From Neurospora tetraspora (Eukaryota; Ascomycota; Sordariomycetes; Sordariales; Sordariaceae), in contig NW_026944389.1 of the NCBI RefSeq assembly GCF_033439725.1, positions 2,852,001-2,916,000 on the forward strand: a stretch of DNA of 64,000 nucleotides. Reading direction: 5' to 3'. The translations under genes were made by a program, and so were the position numbers. This document shows positions 1 to 8,568 of this stretch, in pieces (position 1 is the first letter of the stretch; each line of letters opens with the position of its first letter). Below the pieces are notes generated by a model, which was not told the origin of the DNA, did no database searches, and worked only from the letters and a program-made list of their open reading frames with translations.

Positions 1-179
1 ACGTGATGGTTTCTGATATGGGTAGCTGGGTTGCTTCGTAAATATCATATATGTGATATTTGAAAGCGTTGTAAAAGATGATCGTGAAGGAAGAAGGAGG
101 CTGTCCTAGCCAGCCGTCTGCACAGAAAGGATATGCTGTGCAGGGAGTCGCTAAGCCAGGGCACGAGCCACAGGGTGGC

Positions 180-508
180 TGTAAGGGTTCTACGAGGTAT
201 ACACGCAGGTAGGCCTTGATGAAAGCTGTAATATTCGACAAAGAGGAAAGGAGAACTCTGGTACCCACTGAGCACAAAGCTCACAGCTAAATACACGAGA
301 GAGGTGCGGGCATCGAAGGTGCCAGAAATGCTAAGGCTAGAAATATGGCCCGTGCGGCGCACCCGAGGATGCACCCAATGGAACGCGATGCATTAGGCGC
401 CAAGACGGCTGGTGACAGCTACTTAGCCTGTGTACCTAACCAGAGGGCAGGCCTGGCTTACATAGGGTGCAAGCTAGGCAAACACCCCTGGGCGCCAGCC
501 CCATGACA
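180..508. mobile_element. Solo LTR (329 bp), copy A
   Basis: The element starts TGTAAGGGTT and ends CCCCATGACA, so it has the TG...CA termini of an LTR. It is flanked by a perfect 5-bp direct repeat GTGGC (175-179 and 509-513), the target duplication left by retroviral-type integrase. No internal domain follows, so it is a solo LTR left by LTR-LTR recombination. It is a diverged copy of the element at 733-1040. Confidence 0.85.
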
Positions 509-597
509 GTGGCCAGTGCTCATCGCGACCTGATTCTGACTGGGTATGGAAGCCTTCATGACAGCCCAGCTAATCTAAGCTATAATATAGGAATACA

Positions 598-1104
598 GGT
601 AATGGCTGAGAATCCAGCCATTTCTGGTATCAGTTCCACTTCCTGCCTTCTGGACCCACTTCATTCCTGTATTTAACTATGCCCTCATTTCAAGTCTACT
701 CTTCCTCCCTTTTACTTCTCATAGTTAGTTATTGTAAGGGTTCTACGAGGTATACACGCAGGTAGGCTTTGATGATAGCTGTAATATTCGATAAGGAGAA
801 GGAGAGAGCTGTGCGCCAGAGGCGCGCGCTTGAAACGGACAACTAAATACAAGTATGGCATCGAAGATGCCAGAAATGCTAAGGCACGCCAAGGCTCCCA
901 AAGTGGCCGGTGCTCTAGATGCACCCAATGGCGTATAGTGTAGGCTAAGCCAAGCCGGCCAACTGCAGTAGTACAGCCAACTAGAAAGCCTAGCCTGGCG
1001 CACAGGCCAGGCAAACACTCTGGGCACTAGCCCTATAACAGTTATTTATTACATTCGTCAGATTAGCAGTGCCAGCCACTCGCTTAAATCTACGTGCCGT
1101 GATA
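598..1104. mobile_element. Older LTR remnant interrupted by a younger solo LTR
   Basis: Bases 598-732 plus 1041-1104 together align with the uninterrupted LTR at 5041-5250, including the TATA-like tatttaa and the shared end gccgtgata. The alignment breaks exactly where the solo LTR at 733-1040 and one copy of its GTTAT duplication are inserted. The 5' terminus is degraded and I see no clear target duplication for this older copy. Confidence 0.7.
733..1040. mobile_element. Solo LTR (308 bp), copy B, nested
   Basis: It starts TGTAAGGG and ends CCCTATAACA and is flanked by perfect GTTAT duplications (728-732, 1041-1045). It is homologous to the 180-508 copy. The related LTR at 5041-5250 preserves the empty site (agttagttatttattac near 5180-5200), which confirms both insertion boundaries within this window. 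Confidence 0.88.
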
Positions 1105-2321
1105 TATACTATACTATAGCCTAACTAAACAGGATTATTTACTTCAATATACTATACATAATATTATAGCCTTAAAACTAGAAATATATCATGGGCAAAG
1201 GGTAGAGTATAGATGTAGATATGCGTAATTGCATGAAGGAGAAAGGGAACAGTCACAAGCTATGCGTAGAGGACTGGCCTTAAGTAGGGTCCTAGCCGCG
1301 TGGGGCTGGGAGGACTTGGCCAATCAGGCTGCAGCAGTCTCAGAAGCGGCTGCAGCCTGCACAAGCATATGAATGGCACATAGCAGTAAGCCATGACAAC
1401 AATCACGTGCGACAGTCACAGAGGTCTAACCCTGTGACAGCAGAGGGGAAAGGAGGGAACCAGGCGCATCCGTCAAAGAGCTCTTCTACACTCAGCACCA
1501 GCAGCGGCCTAGTAGCTTGTACCAATTATGGAGGTGTCATAGCCCAATCTTGTAGAGTAGATAAGGAGCGTGGGGCTCGTGCGATCATATTCCGTTGTTT
1601 TTTCTTTCTTTAGTCATAAATTCTATGTCGAACGTCAACCAACTGCTGCAGCCTTGACTCGCTTGTTACGTACTCTCACAGGGGGCGTGGTACAGATAGG
1701 GCTGCAAATTCTAATTGGAATCTACAAATCGAAGTAGAGCTTAAACTGTCAGTACTAACAACCAAGTCGTTGCGGTAACCAGTGTTACCATAACTACTTA
1801 TTGATCCTCATTTTCTTAAAGGGGACGGTGTTTCTTTCAACGGAATGTTGCGATAAAGAGAACTGACTGGTCTCCTCTTGTCTTGTTCGTTACCGAGAGT
1901 TCTTTGTCGGGATAAATTCTGACGACTGAAATAGGTTGGCAGGCCAGTCGCATGCGAAGAATCGGTATCTCTATTATTCTTGTTCACTAGGTTGTGGTGG
2001 ACGTCTTGCAGCGTGGATCGTGTGGGATCTAGACCGAACCCTGCCGGAGACGCAATTTCAGAACGGTCAATTCGTCTTGTAATCTGCCCAATCATATTGA
2101 ACCTTTCAGCGTCAGCTCGACACTCACCATAATTCCTCCGTTCTTGACGGGAATTAAGCATATTGATATGGGAGGTCGTTGCCCCGTTTTTTGACTTTAC
2201 CATGTGATCAAAAGACTCGGTTTCTATCCTTCCACCTCTGACAGACAATCTTAACAATCGAGAGGTGCGGAAATGTAGCCGATAGTGATTGTGGGGAGCT
2301 GTGTTTCTAGATATGGCGGTC
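1105..2321. other. No gene seen; degraded repeat sequence
   Basis: There is no convincing coding region. About 1188-1290 resembles, on the minus strand, the 3' part of the gypsy LTR at 15397-15655 (shared blocks around atatgcgta and the actggcc tail). About 2050-2250 is a distant relative of the repeat at 6500-7265. Longer open frames here have no recognisable domains and I treat them as chance. Confidence 0.5.
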
Positions 2322-2370
2322 AGAACCCTAACCCTAGTTCCAGCTGAGCCGGAATTAGGGTTAGGGTTCC
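2322..2370. repeat. Inverted TTAGGG-type hairpin (interstitial telomere-like)
   Basis: Two arms, 2322-2341 and 2351-2370, each contain two telomere-like hexamers (AACCCTAACCCTA and TTAGGGTTAGGG) and are inverted copies of each other (18 of 20 positions) around a 9-base loop. It is too short to be a telomere fusion on its own evidence. Confidence 0.55.
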
Positions 2371-3173
2371 TCAACCGCATAGAAGAAAAGGATGTTACCC
2401 TACAAAACAAGCATGCCAGGCTTGATAACTATACTCTATATCTCAAATATTGATCGGGCCTATAAGCGAGAAAAGCTAGCAGCCAGAGAAGGGGGTAGGG
2501 TTAGAGTAGCTAGGTATTTAGTGTGTTTAGCTCTAGAATGATTTTTCACAGCATAGATGGTAGTATTGCATATTAGGAGGAGTGATGTACAAGCGCCCAA
2601 TGGGTATAAGGTCCTTCACCTATTCCCCAAGAGAAAAGCGTATAGACTTCTATCGAATGAAAACCACCGCCCCTTCTCCGACTGTAAGGCTTGTGACGGC
2701 TGGTGCCGTCATGGGTCACATGGTTCAGGTGCAGGTTCTGGGCTTGGCTCCGGCTGCCTCCCAATTAGGGTATAAGAACCTCGCCTCTCCCATCTAGCCT
2801 TCCCTTTTGGGATTTCTTCCTTCTTTAACTTCTTGTCTTTAGTCCAAGTTAGCTAAATGGTACAATCATCATACCGTCTAGCTACGCCGTGATAAGGCTG
2901 GCCCCTACATTTCCTACTATAATGTTGCTTCACCCACTGCCTGGTGAATAATGACGTTAACCCATCCCCGGTGCTCCCTTACTACTCAATTTAAAAGATA
3001 GAATGTCCGTTTAATTAAATTTCAGGAGCTGCTAGACTAGGATACTAATTGTTTTGCCACCCTCTTAACGCACCTCCTAACAGTTACCTACTTATTGCAT
3101 TGATCTAAAAATATATTTGGAGCGCTAATTCTTTACCATCCCCTTATGTAAGCGGATATATCAATCACCCATC
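2371..3173. other. No gene seen
   Basis: Mixed-composition intergenic sequence, partly AT-rich from about 2980 on. Short open frames on both strands overlap one another and show no domain. Confidence 0.5.
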
Positions 3174-3305
3174 TGTGACGGCAGTGGCAGACCAGGCTAT
3201 GTTCCTGCAAAAGGATACAAGTAACCGAAGCTAGCAATTCGGTCGCTCAAGTGGTCTTATATAGTTGCGATGGCAGTCAAGAGGCACAGCTACAAGGCTG
3301 CCGTT
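3174..3305 (+). repeat. Direct repeat R1, copy 1 (~132 bp)
   Basis: The segment gtgacggcagtggcagacc through gctgccgtta recurs at 3480-3622 with few changes, including a long identical run around gctcaagtggtcttatat. The two copies flank the tRNA-like fold at 3386-3464. The repeat family is not recognised. Confidence 0.75.
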
Positions 3306-3385
3306 ACATTCCTCCTCAGGACAGCGTGCCAGCCTGCGACGGTTTTTAGGAGCCGATCGAACTTTTCGAACGGGAGCTCTCAATT

Positions 3386-3464
3386 AAGGCTAAGGAGAAC
3401 CTATATAAAGGTACCCAAAAAATCTCCAGACTTTTCCAACTACGAGGTTCGAACTTGTAGCCTT
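3386..3464 (+). other. tRNA-like fold, degenerate
   Basis: AAGGCTA (3386-3392) pairs perfectly with TAGCCTT (3458-3464). Just inside it is a T-arm-like hairpin with the loop GTTCGAA, a B-box consensus. A loop CTCCAGA would give anticodon CCA (Trp). The D-arm region is too long and the anticodon stem has a mismatch, so this is more likely a tRNA-derived relic than a working tRNA. Confidence 0.25.
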
Positions 3465-3479
3465 TTAGCTTTGGTTAAA

Positions 3480-3622
3480 TGTGACAGCGGTAGCAGACCA
3501 CTACACTAACCAGGCCAAGTTCTTGCAAAAGGATATAAGTAACCGAAGCTGGCAATTCGGTTGCTCAAGTGGTCTTATATAGTTGCGATGGCAGTCAAGA
3601 GGCACAGCTGCAAGGCTGCCGT
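3480..3622 (+). repeat. Direct repeat R1, copy 2 (~143 bp)
   Basis: Second copy of the segment at 3174-3305, with a short extra stretch near 3499-3510 and scattered C/T and G/A differences. Flanking sequence on the two sides is unrelated. Confidence 0.75.
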
Positions 3623-3841
3623 CATACCATTTATAGTACAAAGGTTGAAGTTAATAAAAATGTAGAACAAGAAAAAGAATATTACGCGTAATAGTTATAC
3701 GTGTCACGGAGTACACTAGAGTGTGTTAAAATCAGAAATGAGGATATAGTTATCTCAAGATATTTAACATCTCAGTACTCTCAATATGATTCAAAATTGT
3801 CACAGATTGCACCCAGATAGTCTGCCACCGCCGTTACAAAA

Positions 3842-4426
3842 ATGAAGTATACCTATACGTTGTACAACCTTAAGGTAATCGAATTGAACAATATTCCAAT
3901 GCAATGGAATATTATGGCAGCAATCTCTACCTGGCTATTCCTTGCAAGATTTATATTTTTACCAGGTACATTTACTTCTTTACAAAGTATTCAATCCCAA
4001 ACTCGTACAGGGAATATAGTTAAGTCTTTTACTGCGAGCAATATTGTACTCCTTGTATTTTCAATAATATTTTGCGTAATTGCAGTGAGTATAATAGGAG
4101 CCTTATAGCTCTGGTACTATTATAATTATATTTGGCTATTATATTAGTTATTGTAGTAAGTACTCAATTTGACTTCTATTTTTTCTATACCTAATTTTGT
4201 AAGTCCTTTAGTATTGAATTCCTTAAGCGGATTAGCTACTACCCTAATTGGAGTCTATATTTCGCATAATAGACACTGGTCTAAGACAGCGATATACACA
4301 ATTAGCTTAGTATCTTCAACCCTGGTTTCTACGAGTTTAATATCTATTATATATGAGTTCTGGTTTCTTAGAAGAATTTTCCACTGTCACGCACGTAGAT
4401 CTCGAAGCGGGAGTGCACATGATTAA
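3842..4426 (+). pseudogene. Decayed multi-pass membrane protein gene
   Basis: One frame encodes two hydrophobic stretches in the first part (around AAISTWLFLARFIFLPGTF and IVLLVFSIIFCVIAVSIIGA). After several in-frame stops (4106 and 4145-4160) the same frame resumes with FVSPLVLNSLSGLATTLIGV and another hydrophobic block. The layout, about four membrane segments with a 'PGTFTSL' loop and an 'LNSLSGL.TTLI' motif, resembles small conserved integral membrane proteins of unknown function seen in many filamentous ascomycetes; that assignment is from memory of the family pattern. The stops are TAG/TAA, as RIP would create from CAG/CAA. A splice donor GTAAGT lies near 4156, so one stop could be intronic, but not all. 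I consider it a pseudogene. Confidence 0.5.
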
Positions 4427-5040
4427 TCTGACGTTATCGATAAATAACTAAAGATAAGGAAGAAAAAGGAAGAAAGAGTAAGAAGTGCAACTTCGAAGAG
4501 GACATGGTCAAATACATCAATGCAGCCAATCAGGAGGCCTCTTGGCGTGCGCATGGACCAAGCCATAACATCCACTAAATTACACCAGCTCGTCCTATTC
4601 AAGAGCGAAACAAAGCTTCTTTTTAGGGTTCTATGCCAAACTGTAACTTAATGGTAGGTAGAATATTAGAAGGATGTAGACAGGTAGTGTTTAAATAAAA
4701 TACTATTAATAATATATTGTTATTATTAACTCCCTTAACATAGTACAGTAGTTCTCTTTCCTTCTTGCTCTTCCTTCTGCTCCATATAAAAGAAAGACGA
4801 TCTAGTATCACGGGGCAAAGTGAAGGGTAGGGGGTAGGTTGGATATGCGTAGTTGTACGAGGAGAGAAAGGGAGGGAGGAGTGTGTACGGTCTGGTGATA
4901 TAGGGTAGGGCTGAGCCATGCCCAGAGCCAGACCCACACTAAACCCACTGGCACGGATGCACGTGATGCCATTGGCTAGTGGTCCAATAGCAGCACAAGG
5001 CTCGACCGTCCATGGCTCAACCGCCCATGGCTTGACCGCC
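4427..5040. other. Intergenic; minus-strand LTR fragment at about 4805-4900
   Basis: No gene seen. From 4805, gtatcacggggc and the following blocks (atatgcgtagttgtacga) match the reverse complement of the gypsy LTR end at about 15560-15655, so a fragment of that LTR family lies here in minus orientation. 5000-5040 contains short local repeats (catggct, ttgaccgcc). Confidence 0.5.
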
Positions 5041-5250
5041 TGTCATGGCTGAGATCCATGCCTTCTGATTAGGTGCATCCATTCACGTGATGGTTCCACT
5101 TCCCGCCTTCTGGACCCATTCATTCCTGTATTTAACCATGCCCTCATTTCGAGGCTACTCTTCCTCTCTTTTACTCCTCATAGTTAGTTATTTATTACAT
5201 TCGTCAGATTAGCAGTGCCAGCCACTCGCCCAAATCTACGTGCCGTGATA
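5041..5250 (+). mobile_element. Solo LTR (210 bp)
   Basis: It begins TGTCATGGC and ends GCCGTGATA, nearly inverted termini with the final CA apparently mutated to TA. It is flanked by CCGCC (5036-5040) and CCACC (5251-5255), a 4/5 target duplication whose single difference is a G/A transition. A tatttaa TATA-like box lies near 5128. This copy preserves the empty site for the element at 733-1040. Confidence 0.75.
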
Positions 5251-5396
5251 CCACCTATGGCAGGAGGCGTGCATGTGCCAGGCACAGTCACAGGTAATTC
5301 TGTGACATCTAGCTCAGTATATGAAAAGTCGTAGACCTGAAGATAATTGAATTTCAAATGCTCTACGACTTATAGTTTGTTATTCTTCCTCGTTGT

Positions 5397-5607
5397 TGTC
5401 ACGGGACTAGCCCGTGCCTTGTCGCGATGTGCTATTGCTGTTGGCACATGTGATTCAGCACTTGTCATGAGCGCGCATTTCGTACGTATATGACAGGGCA
5501 CGTGTAGCTGCACGTGATACTGGCTGGCCATCTCGCACTCTCTCTTGCTCTCTTCATACAACCACATATATCCTACATACCCCCTAACGTCGTTGTCGCC
5601 CGTGATA
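5397..5607 (+). mobile_element. Solo LTR (211 bp)
   Basis: It begins TGTCACGGGACTAGCCCG and ends GTCGCCCGTGATA. The terminal 9 bases are inverted with one difference (TGTCACGGG and CCCGTGATA). Flanks are GTTGT (5392-5396) and GTTAT (5608-5612), a 4/5 target duplication again differing by a G/A transition. No internal region is attached. Confidence 0.72.
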
Positions 5608-6499
5608 GTTATTAATACTGTTTATAACTCGGCCTTACCTGGTTCACTGCATACTCTGATAACAGAATAAGTCAACAAGCCCTCCTGCCCCCTTGTCCGG
5701 ATTGTCCAAGTAGTCAACACTGAAATGATCGGCCGGCCCCTGCCTCGCTGCCCACTCGGTCCGGTCCAAGAAATTCTTCATACGCACGGTCGCGGAGAGT
5801 ATATATAGGCATTGCCAACAGACCATTCCGGGTAGGAATGAAGGACTTTCGGATGCCTGGCAGACTAGTTGTTGTCGTCAGAATGAGGCAGGAGTCCTTG
5901 TTTCCTCTTGCATGTCACATTGTGGCGCTATGAGAATTTGTCACTAAGGGGCAGTTTGTTGTCTGTAAATTGAGCTAAATTGTTGCGCCGCTGCCTAGCC
6001 TAAGGCTTCATCTGGAACTCGCTAGGCTGCAAGTGTTGATATTATGATGTAATAATCGCTACTGAAAGAACGGTTTGGTATAACTAGGTAAACAAAAGAA
6101 ACCTACTTTCACTAACCTACTTTCATTAATATACCTTCACTAACTTGCAGCCTTACCGGGCTGTTAGCGACCCGGATCTTACCGCTGTGGCTTTTCGGGC
6201 ATGAAACTCCAACTAATGGATGCTAGTTAGACTCCTTCACGTTTATAAACAAAGGTTGGTAGACGGACGGACCCTTGCTTGCATTCACCTTGTCTTACAC
6301 ACGAGCAAGAGCGTCGCCAACCATAAATCGCCGTTATAACCTACCTCGCTTAATACGGAGACAGCTTGACAGGTTCCATCTCTTAAGCCACAGCTGTACG
6401 TAGCTCAGTGAATTCGCCGGCCACACTTACCACGTCGGGCATGTGCATAGTTTTAAATAAAGTTGGCATCTGATCCTAAAGCTATAGTTGGCTTGTCGC
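5608..6499. other. No gene seen
   Basis: Moderate-GC intergenic sequence between repeat elements. Short tandem-like phrases occur near 6095-6140 (actttcactaacct repeated). No domain is recognisable in any frame. Confidence 0.5.
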
Positions 6500-7265
6500 C
6501 CAATCTGCAGGCGTCTTCCTGTTTCGCAGCCCTGGCATGCAGCTCTCTCCGCCAATCGACTCGTGTGAGATCACGAACAACGAGAGCAAGCGTGTATACG
6601 GTTGATTTTTGGTATGTTGTCTGTGCTATCGAGAGAAGGAGAGACTGGCGAGTCTGGAAGGCTAGAAAGTGGTGCGGTCTGGGCAGGGCACGGTGGGCAC
6701 GGCACAGAGCATGTGACTCTGGCCTAGTGCCCCAGTTGCCTGCCTGGGACCTACCAACAACTCGTCTACAAAGGTGTTGGCGGCTGCGCCGGCAGTGTGT
6801 TGCAAGCCAACCACCATGGTTATAACATGCCAGGATGGAAGGGAAGAGGTAGGCTGATGCAGCCAGATGAAGAAGGTAGGTTAAGGCAAGTACATGAGGG
6901 AGGTCCATCGTAATCAGTTTGTCGTAGTGGATCACCAAACCGTGATCCAACAAGACAAGAGCGAGAGATTCCCTTGCCACGCTCTCAACAGACTTGGCGA
7001 CTGGGCCGAGGTACTAGGAACCAATCAGGAATGGTCTTCTGACTGAGTGCAATCTTGGTGTTACCCGTGTAAAAAATCTAGCCGCAGTGTCAGGACGGTC
7101 AACTTTTCTCGTAATCCGCCCAATTATATTCATCTTTTTAGCGCCGGCTCCCCACTCACCGTAATGCCTCTGTCCGAACGATATGGATACGGGAGGTGGT
7201 TGTTCAGTTTTTTGACCCTACCACGTGATTAAAAGACCCGGTTCATATCCTTCCGACTCCGATAG
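6500..7265 (+). repeat. Repeat family X, copy 1 (carries a solo LTR)
   Basis: This segment has counterparts elsewhere in the window. Its 3' part (about 6930-7265) is found inverted at 56300-56622, its middle (about 6770-6990) inverted at 59776-60030, and its 5' part (about 6507-6890) directly at 62476-62640. The other copies lack the 196-bp solo LTR at 6564-6759. The family and coding potential are unknown; the open frames within it are not conserved between copies. Confidence 0.75.
6564..6759. mobile_element. Solo LTR (196 bp) in repeat X
   Basis: It starts TGTGAGATCACG, ends CTACCAACA and has perfect 5-bp target duplications ACTCG (6559-6563, 6760-6764). Two other copies of repeat X keep the unoccupied site: atcgACTCGtctacaaagg at 62525-62541 and, inverted, cacgagtcaattgg at 60016-60029. 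The insertion is therefore defined by two internal empty sites. Confidence 0.9.
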
Positions 7266-7844
7266 ATAAGCTACCATATCGCCTGACTAGTAGTTGGGTC
7301 GGTGACGACCAGCGAATCCCAGGTGCTGTATGTTTTTTTTTTGTGATCTTTTGTTTTTGGTGTTTTGGTGCTCGCTTATCTTATCGGGCTTATCGGGCTT
7401 ATCAGTTCAGGCGGGAACCTCCCAGGTCTTCCTCCAATTTCACAGTCCCGTCATCACCTTCCTCTTCTCCTCCTTCAACTCTCTCCTCCTCACTCATTGA
7501 TAAAATAGCCCGTGTCCCTCTCTGCAAATGTTTCCTCCAGGGAAAAACATACGATTCCACTACCACGCCATGATCCTATCCGCAATTGCCTACCATCGAC
7601 GATGATGTGATGCGATGATGTGTCTTGTGCGACGGGCAGGTCGCGAGTGCCTGCTATCCATTGGCTATTTCGCGAAGAGGTTTAGTTTCTGGAGATGTGC
7701 GACGAATCCTTCATTGCTGCCTGATTTCTCACTCCTTTTTACCACTGAACTACTACGTGCCATTCCCGTTCTGAAGAGAAACAACCAGCGTCTTTCTACT
7801 TAGACGCTTTCCACAGTAACGGCAACGATTGACCACAATGGACG
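7266..7844 (+). promoter_or_regulatory. Likely original upstream region of the HET gene
   Basis: No gene is seen. A CT-rich tract (about 7430-7500, cttcctcttctcctccttc) of the kind common in fungal 5' leaders precedes accacaATGGACG at 7832-7844. That is the same ATGGAC context as the present HET start codon at 8569. I infer that this was the gene's own leader before the 725-bp element inserted at the start codon. There is no direct evidence of transcription. Confidence 0.45.
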
Positions 7845-8023
7845 TACGGTGGCCCAAGTCGTTCGTAGGCTCAATTGAAAAAGTTTGGTTGAAAAAAATT
7901 CCCTGCCACCTGCAGGTACTAGGCTCGCACCGGAGGGTAACACTCGAACTCCAAAACCAATTCAACCTCAACTCCAACTCCTGGAAAACAATGAAGCAAT
8001 GAAGCAATAAAGCAACCAAATTG

Positions 8024-8097
8024 AATAAGAGTCAACCAGAGTCAATGAGAGTCAATGAGAGTCAATAAGAGTTAATAAGAATAAGAATCAATGAGAG
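8024..8097. repeat. Short tandem array, ~10-base unit
   Basis: Successive imperfect units of agagtcaatg / agagtcaata / agagttaata lie inside the TIR element. The array is low-complexity with no coding sense. Confidence 0.7.
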
Positions 8098-8213
8098 CCA
8101 CGAGGTGCCAAGATTTAGGGTGACAATGCAAATAGACCCTGGTCCTTCTCCAAATTTTGGACCTTAATAAATTGGGGTAGGGTAATAGTGCAAATGGATC
8201 CTTTCGCCTCCTT

Positions 8214-8345
8214 AAAAAAATAAGAGAAGAAAGAAAGAAAAGAGGAAAGAAGAAAGAAGGGAGGAAAGGAAAAAGAAGGAAGGAAAAGAAAAAGAAGGTA
8301 GAAAAGGAAAAACGAAAGGTGAGAAAAGATTAAAAAGATAAAATT
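8214..8345 (+). repeat. Polypurine tract inside the TIR element
   Basis: About 130 bases composed almost only of A and G (gaaagaaagaaaagagg type). Such homopurine runs can form triplex DNA; function here is unknown. Confidence 0.75.
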
Positions 8346-8568
8346 TGGGAAGGCTTCAAAACTTAGTGGTTGGTTACTCCAGTTGGTTGCCCCAGTTAAT
8401 TAGCGCTTAATAGCCAGATGGCCTACTTGGATGGGTGTGAGTGTTGAACGTTGTACTTGTATATATGTAAGTGCTTTGGAGGCGTTGATATAAAATGGCT
8501 GACAGCTGAGGCCAGTTGGAAGCTCGGACCAGTTTTTAATTGAGCCTACGAACGACTTGGGCCACCGT

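Noticed and set aside
1808-2410. 200-codon open frame on the minus strand
   Set aside because: It spans a dispersed repeat (related to 6930-7265) and the TTAGGG hairpin. No domain is visible and composition is like random sequence, so not called as a gene.
6453-6980. 175-codon minus-strand and 120-codon plus-strand open frames
   Set aside because: Both run through a solo LTR inserted in repeat X. The frames are not preserved in the other repeat copies.
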